DNA of 18,118 bases, taken from positions 1 to 18,118 of the forward strand of contig JAFANL010000046.1 in assembly GCA_019232735.1 (NCBI GenBank), written 5' to 3'. The notes beneath the pieces are model-generated. The model was given only the letters and a program-made list of their open reading frames with translations, was not told the origin of the DNA and did no database searches. Within the stretch, counting starts at the first letter, position 1; every line of letters begins with the position of its first letter. This stretch comes from Aquitalea sp. GTDB taxonomy: Bacteria > Pseudomonadota > Gammaproteobacteria > Burkholderiales > Chromobacteriaceae. Positions 1 through 6,617 of this stretch are shown piece by piece. The position numbers were made by a program, and so were the translations under genes.

Positions 1-1477
1 GTTGCTGTCCCTGCCATTGATGCTGGTGCTGTTTGTGGTGATGCCACGGCTGCCTGGGCCCTTGTGGAGCATGCCGCATGACCAGCATGCCGCATCGACC
101 GGCTTGTCCGACAGCATGGAGCCGGGGAGCATCAGCCAGCTGGTGCAACAGCGGGAAGCCGCCTTCAGCGTGGTGTTCCAGGGGCCGTCACCCAAGCCGA
201 GCGAGATGTACTGGCGAATCATGATCTTTGATGATTTTGATGGCCGCCGTTGGCAGAACGTTCGCGGTCTGGGGCAGGAGCGGGTGCAATTGCTGGGTGG
301 CCATCCGGTGACCTACAGCCTGACTGGCAAGCCAGCCAAATCCCGTCTGCCTTTGCTGGATTATCCGCTGTCCGCACCCACTGGCGGTGTGCTGGAGCCC
401 GGCAGCTTGTTCAAGCTGCCAAAAGATAGTGATGACTTGTTCCGCCTGCAGGCAGAGAGCCTGCCGGGCAGCCATTACCATACGGTACTAAGCCGTAGCG
501 ATCAGGATTTCTACCGCCACCTGCCTCCGGGGAATCCGGCCAGCCGTCAACTGGCCATGCAATGGCGGGCGCGCAGCGAAGACGGCGCAGGTTTTGTGCG
601 AGAGGCGCTGCTGCATTTCCGTCTGGGGGGCTTTGCCTATACCTTGAATCCACCATTGCTGAAAAGCGAAGACGGTATTGATGAGTTCATGTTCAGCAGC
701 CGGCAAGGGTTTTGCGAACATTACGCTTCGGCATTGGCCTTCATGGCGCGTGCTGCCGGCATTCCGGCGCGGGTGGTGTCGGGATATCAGGGAGGGCAGT
801 TCAATCCGGTAGGCCAATTCTGGCAGGTCAACTCATCCGATGCCCATGCCTGGGTTGAAGTCTGGCTGGAAGAAAGCCGTGAATGGTTGCGCGTGGATCC
901 GACCGCTGCCGTTTCACCCAGCCGTGTGGAGCAGGGCCTTGCTCAGAGCATTCCTGCCATGCAGGAACAGTTGCCGGGACTGGGGCGCAGCATGCCTGTC
1001 TGGCTGTTGCATGTACAGCAGAACTGGCAGGCCGCTGGCTTCGCCTGGCAGCAATGGGTCGTGGGTTATGATGCAGGCAAGCAGCTGGGGCTGTATCGCT
1101 TGCTGGGGCTGGGCGATCAAGTGGATAGCGCCGCCGTGTTGCGCGCATTGTTGATGGGTGGTGCATTGGCCTGCCTGCCCTTGTTACTGCTCTGGCGCCA
1201 TCAACGTGGTGGTTCCCCGTTGCAGCAGGGTAGGACAAGGCTGGTGCAGATACTGGCGCGGCAGGGGGTTGTCATCACGGCCAGTGATGGTCCGCTGGAC
1301 ATGCTGAACAAGGCACGCCGTATGCCTGAGCCGGATTATCGCCAGCTCAAGGTCTTGTTGAAAGAATACGCGGCCATGCGTTATCGCCAGCCTTCCCAGA
1401 CAGCAGGGCAGGCCCGGCAGTGGCTGCGACAGGTGCGGGCTTTCAAGCCCGCTGCTAGCCGGAATAAACGTCGCTGA
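1..1477 (+). CDS. tgpA: TgpA-type membrane transglutaminase, 5' end missing
   Basis: This is the 3' part of a gene that runs in from the left. The frame is open from base 2 and no start codon can be assigned. Residues are numbered from base 2. The first ~25 residues are the end of a hydrophobic segment (the last N-terminal membrane helix in this family). A periplasmic transglutaminase-like core follows, with the catalytic triad visible as Cys238 (in GFCEHYA), His282 (in DAHAWVEVW) and Asp299 (in RVDPTAA). A further membrane helix lies at about 378-397, and a short cytoplasmic tail of DUF4129 type ends the protein. Known members such as Pseudomonas TgpA are inner-membrane proteins, usually downstream of a MoxR-type ATPase and a DUF58 protein. 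Those partners would lie outside this window (inference). The substrate is not known from sequence. The family call is confident; the function is less so. Confidence 0.88.
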   Translation, partial: LLSLPLMLVLFVVMPRLPGPLWSMPHDQHAASTGLSDSMEPGSISQLVQQREAAFSVVFQGPSPKPSEMYWRIMIFDDFDGRRWQNVRGLGQERVQLLGGHPVTYSLTGKPAKSRLPLLDYPLSAPTGGVLEPGSLFKLPKDSDDLFRLQAESLPGSHYHTVLSRSDQDFYRHLPPGNPASRQLAMQWRARSEDGAGFVREALLHFRLGGFAYTLNPPLLKSEDGIDEFMFSSRQGFCEHYASALAFMARAAGIPARVVSGYQGGQFNPVGQFWQVNSSDAHAWVEVWLEESREWLRVDPTAAVSPSRVEQGLAQSIPAMQEQLPGLGRSMPVWLLHVQQNWQAAGFAWQQWVVGYDAGKQLGLYRLLGLGDQVDSAAVLRALLMGGALACLPLLLLWRHQRGGSPLQQGRTRLVQILARQGVVITASDGPLDMLNKARRMPEPDYRQLKVLLKEYAAMRYRQPSQTAGQARQWLRQVRAFKPAASRNKRR

Positions 1478-1507
1478 TGCGGAAGAGTGAGGCCGGTTGG
1501 CATCTAG

Positions 1508-1538
1508 AATAAAGAAACCCCGCCGGTATGGGCGGGGT
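1508..1538 (-). terminator. Intrinsic terminator of the rpoS operon
   Basis: On the minus strand a perfect GC stem (CCCCGCC paired with GGCGGGG, plus a closing A-T pair) with a 6-base loop is followed by TTTCTTTATT. It starts 23 bases after the rpoS stop codon. The plus-strand side has no T-run, so it should act mainly on the rpoS side, although the hairpin also lies 40 bases past the convergent tgpA stop. Confidence 0.85.
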
Positions 1539-1560
1539 GGCTGGTGAGTTGATGCTGTAC

Positions 1561-2508
1561 TTACAGCAAAAAGTCCCGCGAGATACCCTTGCGGCGCAGG
1601 ATGCGGCGTAGCTGCTCCAGGCCTTCGATCTGAATCTGCCGTACACGCTCACGAGTCAGATTCAAGGCGGCTGCCAGTTCTTCCAGCGTGCAGATTTCAT
1701 GGCCATTCAAGCCGTAACGGCGCTCGATCACCATGCACTGCTTTTCATTCAGCTGGGAGAGCCAGTCTTTGACAAACATTTCCAGCTGGTTGTTGTGCAA
1801 CTGGATTTCCGGCTCTTCATGCTGCTCATCCGGAATCGATTCGCCAATCGACAGCATGGGGTCGATGTCCAGCGGAGCATCCAGCGAGGCCATGCGCTCA
1901 TTCAGGTTCATCACCTTGCGCACATCTTCCACCGGCTTGCCAACCAGATGGGCGATTTCGTCCAGTGTCGGCTCACGACCAATCTGGCTTTCCAGATGGC
2001 GCGAAGCCCGCAGGTAGACGTTCAGCTCCTTGATGACATGAACCGGCAGGCGGATGGTGCGCGACTGGTTCATGATGGCGCGCTCAATGCTTTGGCGAAT
2101 CCACCAGGTGGCATAGGTGGAGAAGCGGAAACCGCGTTCCGGGTCGAACTTTTCCAGCGCATGCATCAGGCCGATATTGCCTTCCTCGATCAGGTCGAGC
2201 AGGGCCAGTCCACGGTTGATGTAGTGCTTGGCAATGTTCACGACCAGGCGCAGATTGTGTTCGATCATCTTTTGCCGGGCAGCAAACTCCCCAGCGACCA
2301 CGCGCCGTGCCAGTGCCAATTCCTCTGCCGGTGTCAGCAGGGCGTTGTTCCCGATATCGTTCAGATAGATCTGCGTGACATCGGCGACTTCTTCGGTAAC
2401 GCTCTGGCGCTCGGCAGCCTCTTCGGTATCTGCTTCAGCGGCAGCTTCTTCGATGGCTTCTTCTTCAAGAACTTCCTCTTCTTCGAGGATATCGCTGTCT
2501 TGGCTCAT
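1561..2508 (-). CDS. rpoS: RNA polymerase sigma factor RpoS (sigma-38)
   Basis: This 315-residue stationary-phase and general-stress sigma factor directs core RNA polymerase. An acidic N-terminus (16 Asp/Glu in the first 33 residues, no basic residue before Arg34) precedes region 1.2 (YLNDIG). Region 2 follows with NLRLVVNIAKHY, DLIEEGN, KFDPERGFRFSTYATWWIRQ and the -10-recognition segment around TRTIRLPVH. Region 3 comes next, and a region 4 helix-turn-helix (TLEELAAALNLTRERVRQIQ, 274-293) ends the protein. Lys160 in HVIKELN matches the position of E. coli RpoS Lys173, used in promoter contact and RssB recognition. The ATG at 2508 was chosen because a GGGGGGAG stretch precedes it and MSQ resembles other RpoS starts. 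The frame could extend upstream to a TTG at 2538, but this adds no recognisable sequence. The gene follows nlpD by 47 bases. Confidence 0.96.
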   Translation of the reverse strand: MSQDSDILEEEEVLEEEAIEEAAAEADTEEAAERQSVTEEVADVTQIYLNDIGNNALLTPAEELALARRVVAGEFAARQKMIEHNLRLVVNIAKHYINRGLALLDLIEEGNIGLMHALEKFDPERGFRFSTYATWWIRQSIERAIMNQSRTIRLPVHVIKELNVYLRASRHLESQIGREPTLDEIAHLVGKPVEDVRKVMNLNERMASLDAPLDIDPMLSIGESIPDEQHEEPEIQLHNNQLEMFVKDWLSQLNEKQCMVIERRYGLNGHEICTLEELAAALNLTRERVRQIQIEGLEQLRRILRRKGISRDFLL

Positions 2509-2552
2509 AACTCCCCCCGCTACAGTGGCTCCTGGCAAGGGGAATCTTCCCC
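2509..2552 (-). promoter_or_regulatory. rpoS translation-start region with alternative pairings
   Basis: On the minus strand, GGGGAAGATTCCCC (2539-2552) can fold into a small hairpin. Its 3' arm TTCCCC (2539-2544) can instead pair with the GGGGAG end of the purine-rich Shine-Dalgarno stretch (2511-2518). That stretch ends only two bases before the ATG. The pairing options are seen in the sequence; any regulatory role is inference. Confidence 0.35.
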
Positions 2553-2555
2553 GGG

Positions 2556-3653
2556 TCAGGATTTGTTGTCTAGGTATTGCATGGGATCAACCGGTTTCCC
2601 GAAACGGCGGATCTCGAAATGCAGTTTTACCTGATCGGCATCGGTATTGCCCATTTCGGCAATCTTCTGCCCTTTCTTGACGGTTTGACCCTCCTTGACC
2701 AGTAACTGACTGTTATGGGCGTATGCAGACAGGAAGGTCTTGTTGTGCTTGATGATGATGAGCTTGCCATAGCCTCTCAAGCCGTTTCCGCTGTATACAA
2801 CCTTGCCATCGCCAGCAGCAAGCACCGACTGTCCGGTACGTCCGCTGATATCCACCCCTTTATTACTGTCCGAATAACCGCGGATGACTTTGCCTTCCGT
2901 CGGCCAGATCCAGGCGACTGCGTCTTCCCCTGCAGGGGCCTGGGATTTTTCTTCTGATTTCTGTTTATTTTCCGATATTGCAGCTGGCGAGCTACTGTCC
3001 TTTTTGTCGATTTGGACGGCAGGTGCCGAGGCTATGCCACCTTTGGTGGCTGGAATTTTCTTACCAGTACTGCCTTCGCTTTGTTGTGCCAGTGCTTTGC
3101 CGGCGTCTTCCGAATAAGGCAGTTTGAGTGCTTTGGGATAGTTTTTGCTGTTAGCTGCTACGCCACTATTTTCTACACCGGTATTGCTACCGTTGCTGGT
3201 ACTGACGGTTTCCGGCGCTTTGGGGGCATTACCAATAATAGTGCTGCTTTGTCCATCTGGTGGGGTCAGGCGCAGAACCTGGCCAACCTTGATATTGGTG
3301 TCCGACAGATTGTTCCATGCCGCGACATCTTTGTATTTCAGCCCGTTGTTCAAGGAAATCCGAAACAGGTTTTCACCAGGCTGTACCACATGGGTCTTTT
3401 CGCCACTGCCAGCCATCACGCTGGGCTTGGCAACAAGGCTGCCTCCGGCCTTGTAAGGCGTAGCAACCGCCGATTCAACAACCGGGGCTGGTGCTGCGGC
3501 TACGCTGGCCTGCTTGCTGGTGCTGCCTGCTGCTACGCTAGCCGGGCGGGCGGCTTCTACTGGAGCCGCTTGTTGAACCATGCTGCTGCAACCGCTCAGA
3601 ACGACTGCGCTCAGCGATACCACCAGCCAACGCTTTGAATGCTGTATTTGCAT
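2556..3653 (-). CDS. nlpD: Lipoprotein NlpD, LysM + degenerate LytM (M23) domain
   Basis: This 365-residue outer-membrane lipoprotein is expected to activate periplasmic amidases (AmiC type) for septal peptidoglycan splitting. Residues 1-21 are a lipoprotein signal with lipobox LSGC, lipidated at Cys22. A LysM peptidoglycan-binding domain lies at about 87-130 (HVVQPGENLFRIS ... VGQVLRL). A low-complexity Ser/Ala/Lys linker follows, then an M23/LytM domain at about 250-362. The LytM domain is degenerate. The zinc-ligand His of the HxxxD motif is absent (SNKGVDIS, 263-270), and the final HxH is KLH (343-345). This is typical of NlpD/EnvC activators rather than active endopeptidases. The gene lies between pcm and rpoS, as in many proteobacteria. 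In E. coli the main rpoS promoter lies within nlpD; I could not place it confidently here. The Shine-Dalgarno before this ATG is very weak. Confidence 0.94.
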   Translation of the reverse strand: MQIQHSKRWLVVSLSAVVLSGCSSMVQQAAPVEAARPASVAAGSTSKQASVAAAPAPVVESAVATPYKAGGSLVAKPSVMAGSGEKTHVVQPGENLFRISLNNGLKYKDVAAWNNLSDTNIKVGQVLRLTPPDGQSSTIIGNAPKAPETVSTSNGSNTGVENSGVAANSKNYPKALKLPYSEDAGKALAQQSEGSTGKKIPATKGGIASAPAVQIDKKDSSSPAAISENKQKSEEKSQAPAGEDAVAWIWPTEGKVIRGYSDSNKGVDISGRTGQSVLAAGDGKVVYSGNGLRGYGKLIIIKHNKTFLSAYAHNSQLLVKEGQTVKKGQKIAEMGNTDADQVKLHFEIRRFGKPVDPMQYLDNKS

Positions 3654-3663
3654 GCCTAGAGAA

Positions 3664-3693
3664 TTTATATGTCAGTTAGTTGGGTTTTGTAAA
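3664..3693 (-). promoter_or_regulatory. Predicted sigma70 promoter of nlpD
   Basis: On the minus strand, TTTACA (-35, 3688-3693) and TATAAA (-10, 3664-3669) are separated by 18 bases. Each hexamer matches the consensus at 5 of 6 positions. The expected start site falls near 3657, only a few bases before the nlpD ATG at 3653, so the transcript would be nearly leaderless. Confidence 0.6.
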
Positions 3694-3729
3694 TTGCCAC
3701 ACAGGTATTGTGTTGTGTTTTTGCAAGAT

Positions 3730-4398
3730 TTAGTTACGACCGGGCAATAATGGTACAAATTTGACCGGATCAAGCCGCGTCTTTTGCAGCCCTTGCGAGG
3801 TTTTTTCCAGCAACCACAAATGCTGCTCTGTTTCACCGATAGGCATGATCAGACGTCCGCCATCAGCCATTTGTTCCACCAGTGCCTCGGGAATATTGCG
3901 TGCTGCTGCGGTCATGATGATACCGGCAAATGGTGCGGCTTCCGGCAGACCAAAATGGCCATCGCCGTGGACGAGCCGGGCATGAACCAGCTTGGCTGCC
4001 CGTAGATTGCGTCTGGCCTTGTCCAGCAATACGCCCAGTCGTTCAATCGAATATACCTCAGCACCGGTCTTGAGCAATACAGCGGTCTGATAACCGCAAC
4101 CGGTTCCGATTTCCAGTATTTTCCCGGGTTGACGGCCAGCCAGCAGGATTTCGGTCATCTTGGCCACGGTATGTGGTTGCGAGATGGTCTGACCATGACC
4201 GATGGGCAGTGACACATCGTCATAGGCACGGGTGGCCAGTGCCTGATCGACAAACAGATGACGCGGTACTGCAGACATGGCATTCAAAACGCGTTCGTCC
4301 TGTACGCCTGCCTGCCGCAAGCGTTCTACCATGCGCTTGCGGGTTCGATCAGACAACATGCCATAGGCCTGGTTGTCTTGTGTCACGGATGAAGCCAT
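3730..4398 (-). CDS. pcm: Protein-L-isoaspartate O-methyltransferase
   Basis: This 222-residue cytosolic repair enzyme methylates isoaspartyl residues of aged proteins using S-adenosylmethionine. The family-specific motif LPIGHGQTISQP (64-75) is present, with the active-site Ser in TISQP. The SAM-binding glycine loop LEIGTGCGYQT (95-105) and the post-motif strand VYSIERL are also present. The length is typical, with an N-terminal stretch slightly longer than the E. coli protein. The start overlaps the end of surE by 16 bases, which suggests translational coupling. The ATG at 4398 has a weak CGGA upstream. The surE-pcm-nlpD-rpoS order is a conserved stress-survival cluster. Confidence 0.96.
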   Translation of the reverse strand: MASSVTQDNQAYGMLSDRTRKRMVERLRQAGVQDERVLNAMSAVPRHLFVDQALATRAYDDVSLPIGHGQTISQPHTVAKMTEILLAGRQPGKILEIGTGCGYQTAVLLKTGAEVYSIERLGVLLDKARRNLRAAKLVHARLVHGDGHFGLPEAAPFAGIIMTAAARNIPEALVEQMADGGRLIMPIGETEQHLWLLEKTSQGLQKTRLDPVKFVPLLPGRN

Positions 4399-5126
4399 GT
4401 GTTGATTCCGTCCAGTTGGCCGAAAGCGGTGAGGTCCAGCATCAGCGGGGTGACGGACACATGTTGGTCCGCGATGGCTGCGAAGTCGGTGCCGGTGCCG
4501 GCATCTTGTACGCTGCCGACCGGGCCTACCCAGTATATCGTCTCTCCGCGCGGATTCTTTGCTTTGATGACAGGTTCGGCTTGGTGGCGTCGTCCCAGGC
4601 GGGTGACTTGCAGGCCACGCAGCGCTTCGACAGGGATGTCCGGCACATTGACATTGAGCAGTACGGCTTGTGGCAATGGTTGCTGTTTGAAACGTGTGAT
4701 CAGTTGTTCTGCCACGTTTGCGGCACTGGCAAAGTGCTGACCACTGTAACCCGCCAGCGAGATGGCAACGGAGGGAATGCCCAGCAGAAAGCCTTCGGTC
4801 GCCGCCGCGACGGTACCGGAATAAATGGTGTCATCGCCCATATTGGGGCCGTGGTTGATGCCGCTGAAAATGATATCGGGCCGGAAGTCCAGCAGGCCTG
4901 TGACGGCAAGGTGCACGCAGTCGGTCGGGGTGCCATTGACATAGTGAAAACCATTGGCTGCCTTGCGTACCGTCAACGGGCGGTCCAGTGTCAGCGAGTT
5001 GCTGGCCCCGCTGCGGTCACGTTCGGGCGCGACAACGACGACCTCTCCATGACGGGCCAGCGTTTCCGCCAGGGCGTGGATTCCAGGGGCAAAGTAGCCA
5101 TCATCGTTGCTGAGCAGGAACTTCAT
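4383..5126 (-). CDS. surE: 5'/3'-nucleotidase SurE
   Basis: This 247-residue metal-dependent nucleotidase/exopolyphosphatase is the first gene of the surE-pcm-nlpD-rpoS cluster. The N-terminus MKFLLSNDDGYFAPGI gives the metal ligands Asp8 and Asp9. Ser39 lies in RDRSGASNSLTLDRPL, and Asn91 lies in SGINHGPNMGDDTIYSGTV. All four positions match the E. coli numbering. The ATG at 5126 was chosen because the family begins exactly at MKFLLSNDDG and a GGAA lies at Shine-Dalgarno distance. The frame is open further upstream (to about 5393) but that stretch runs into the nadA terminator and is not SurE-like. Confidence 0.96.
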   Translation of the reverse strand: MKFLLSNDDGYFAPGIHALAETLARHGEVVVVAPERDRSGASNSLTLDRPLTVRKAANGFHYVNGTPTDCVHLAVTGLLDFRPDIIFSGINHGPNMGDDTIYSGTVAAATEGFLLGIPSVAISLAGYSGQHFASAANVAEQLITRFKQQPLPQAVLLNVNVPDIPVEALRGLQVTRLGRRHQAEPVIKAKNPRGETIYWVGPVGSVQDAGTGTDFAAIADQHVSVTPLMLDLTAFGQLDGINTWLHP

Positions 5127-5151
5127 GCTGTGTTTCCATATTGGACGCATG

Positions 5152-5180
5152 ATTGTATCGCTGCCTGCGCCATGTGGAAA
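5152..5180 (-). promoter_or_regulatory. Predicted sigma70 promoter of surE cluster
   Basis: On the minus strand, TTTCCA (5175-5180, 4 of 6 matches), a 17-base spacer and TACAAT (5152-5157, 5 of 6 matches) lie between the nadA terminator and surE. The expected start near 5145 leaves a leader of about 19 bases containing the surE Shine-Dalgarno. Confidence 0.55.
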
Positions 5181-5200
5181 ACCGTCATGGCATGACAGAC

Positions 5201-5225
5201 AAAGAAAAACCCGCCGTAGCGGGTT
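5201..5225 (-). terminator. Intrinsic terminator of nadA
   Basis: On the minus strand a perfect 7-bp stem AACCCGC/GCGGGTT with a 4-base loop is followed by TTTCTTT. It begins 5 bases after the nadA stop codon and separates nadA from the surE promoter. Confidence 0.85.
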
Positions 5226-5230
5226 ACAGA

Positions 5231-6148
5231 TCAGGCGTAGTAGCGCTGGCTGAAGTCCAGCATCCGTTCGATGGGAATGCGGGCGGCATCCATCTGTTCG
5301 GCACTCAGGTAGTCGATGCGCAGGCCTTCGCCCTGTTGGGCGCGCTTGACGGCATCGATGGTGTTCATCTTCATGTAAGGACAGGAATTGCACTGACAGC
5401 CGGCGTAGATCGGCGCCTGACGCAGGTCCAGGTCGGGACGGGCCAGTCCCATGTTGTACAGGATGCCGTCTTCAGTGGCGACAAAGATGACGGCCTTGCT
5501 GTCGCCCTGGAAGGCTTTCACCCAGTTCAGCATGCCGGAGGTGGAGCCGACATAATCGGCCTTTTTCAGTACCGGCAGTGGGCTTTCCGGATGGGCGATC
5601 AGGTATTTTTCACCTGTTGCCGCCGCAAAGGCTTCGTCCAGTGCGGCTTCGTTGAATTTGTCGTGCACTTCGCACACGGCAGACCACAACGGCATGTCAT
5701 AGCCGTATTGATCGTTCAGATAACCGCCCATATTGCGATCCGGCGAGAAAATCACTTTTTTCCCTTCGGCATGCAGGTGGGCAATGATGTCATCGACGTT
5801 GCGGCTGGTGACGATCCAGTCGGACAGTGCCTTGTGTTCGGCGCTGGAATTGATATAGGACACGTGCACATGATCGGGGTGGCTTTCGCGCCATGCCTTG
5901 AGTGCACTGACATCGGTCTGGGTCACCAGAGAACAGGTAGAGCCTGCGTCCGGCAGGATGACCTCAGCTTGCGGATTGAGGATTTTTGCGGTTTCGGCCA
6001 TGAAGCGGACGCCGGCAAACACGATGATGTCGGCATTGGCTTCTTTGGCATACAACGACAGTTCCAGGCTGTCTCCCACCTTGTCGGCCATCTGCTGGAT
6101 TTCCGGCTGGGTATAGTAGTGGGCAAGGGTGACGACACGCTTCGTCAT
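5231..6148 (-). CDS. nadA: Quinolinate synthase NadA
   Basis: This 305-residue [4Fe-4S] enzyme condenses iminoaspartate with dihydroxyacetone phosphate to quinolinate in de novo NAD synthesis. Cys72 (TCSLV), Cys159 (VCEVH) and Cys256 (NSCPYM) have spacings of 87 and 97, the same as the E. coli cluster ligands 113/200/297. AHYYTQPEIQQ, GVRFMAETAKIL, HPESP and VGSTSGM are family motifs. The start at 6148 (MTKRVVTLAHYY) sits at the first core strand. It makes the protein about 41 residues shorter at the N-terminus than E. coli NadA. The frame extends 27 codons upstream, but those residues resemble nothing in the family. AGGAG lies about 10 bases before the chosen ATG. The usual partner nadB is not adjacent. 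Confidence 0.95.
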   Translation of the reverse strand: MTKRVVTLAHYYTQPEIQQMADKVGDSLELSLYAKEANADIIVFAGVRFMAETAKILNPQAEVILPDAGSTCSLVTQTDVSALKAWRESHPDHVHVSYINSSAEHKALSDWIVTSRNVDDIIAHLHAEGKKVIFSPDRNMGGYLNDQYGYDMPLWSAVCEVHDKFNEAALDEAFAAATGEKYLIAHPESPLPVLKKADYVGSTSGMLNWVKAFQGDSKAVIFVATEDGILYNMGLARPDLDLRQAPIYAGCQCNSCPYMKMNTIDAVKRAQQGEGLRIDYLSAEQMDAARIPIERMLDFSQRYYA

Positions 6149-6306
6149 GATGAGCTGACTCCTGCTCGCCCGGCATGCTGCAAGCGGGCTGAATAAAGAT
6201 GTTGCGATGCAAGACACATGGCTTGCCAAACAAGCAAGAGTAGCAATATTGCAGTGCGATTACCACCAGTAAACCGCGTTTGTCGCCGACGGAAAGTCGA
6301 TGTCTT

Positions 6307-6315
6307 TGCTATAAA
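6307..6315 (+). promoter_or_regulatory. Candidate extended -10 element (TGCTATAAA)
   Basis: TG, one base, then TATAAA (6310-6315) forms an extended -10 box without a recognisable -35. A transcript from here would carry a leader of about 300 bases before the Pat-like gene and would include the palindromes and repeats. It is not the only possible promoter. Confidence 0.3.
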
Positions 6316-6379
6316 ATTCATTTGTAAGGCGCTTGCCCGAAGTCAACATGACAGGGTGATGTTTGCGGCAGGATGAAGT

Positions 6380-6402
6380 CCTTGCATCGGACCGGTGCAA
6401 GG
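6380..6402. repeat. 23-bp near-perfect palindrome
   Basis: CCTTGCA-T-CGG-A-CCG-G-TGCAAGG has 7-bp outer arms and 3-bp inner arms that are perfectly complementary. Only one T/G pair breaks the symmetry around the central A6391. It could be an operator for a dimeric regulator or an RNA hairpin. Confidence 0.6.
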
Positions 6403-6454
6403 TGGCGTCGCAGTGCTGAAATGTGCGGCAGATGGCGGGATTATCGTTATTCCT

Positions 6455-6473
6455 TATTGTGCGCCGCACAATA
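6455..6473. repeat. 19-bp perfect palindrome
   Basis: TATTGTGCG-C-CGCACAATA is fully symmetric around C6464. The half-site ATTGTGC recurs at 6521-6527, 65 bases downstream. There is no T-run after it, so it is not a terminator. It is most likely an operator. Confidence 0.6.
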
Positions 6474-6617
6474 CTGCCGCAACATGGCTGGGAAATAATG
6501 CAGCTTTGCTGCTGCAAGCCATTGTGCAACAACACTATTCCACCCTGGATTGCCATGCCGTCTGCCCGGCGGCTTGATGATGTTTTTTGCTTGATTTAAC
6601 TGAACTGGAACCGCGCC

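Larger units (their letters stand above)
6359..6485. repeat. Three copies of ATGT(T)0-2GCGGCAG
   Basis: Copies lie at 6359-6371 (+, ATG TTT GCGGCAG), 6421-6431 (+, ATG T GCGGCAG) and 6474-6485 (-, ATG TT GCGGCAG). They differ only in the number of T between ATG and GCGGCAG. The GCGGCAG parts of the first two copies are exactly 60 bases apart. They lie between and around the two palindromes, in the pattern of a multi-site regulator-binding region (inference). Confidence 0.55.
6149..6617. other. Long intergenic region between divergent nadA and pat-like genes
   Basis: This 469-bp stretch has no convincing gene. The open frames on both strands (60 codons plus, 98 codons minus) lack Shine-Dalgarno sequences and protein-like composition. 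It does contain an extended -10 element, two long palindromes and three copies of an ATGT(T)nGCGGCAG element, listed separately. It must carry the promoters of both divergent genes. Confidence 0.7.

Noticed and set aside
2792..2797. Minus-strand TATACA inside nlpD as a possible rpoS promoter -10
   Set aside because: Only a poor TTGCTG -35 at 18 bases is available. An rpoS promoter inside nlpD is expected from E. coli, but this site is too weak to call.
4173..5195. 340-codon plus-strand open frame opposite surE
   Set aside because: It is antisense to a clear surE and pcm start region and has no family-like sequence; long antisense frames are common at this GC content.
6260..6556. 98-codon open frame on the minus strand in the nadA-pat gap
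   Set aside because: Its composition is unlike a protein (rich in His, Cys, Gln, Ser), there is no Shine-Dalgarno, and it runs through both palindromes and the repeats.
6554..6565. ATGCCGTCTG followed by CC, close to the Neisseria DNA-uptake sequence ATGCCGTCTGAA
   Set aside because: It is a single 10/12 match in 18 kb; genomes using this uptake signal carry many more exact copies, so this is probably chance.
6395..6577. 60-codon open frame on the plus strand starting with GTG
   Set aside because: There is no Shine-Dalgarno, the start lies within the first palindrome, and it has no recognisable features despite a hydrophobic middle.
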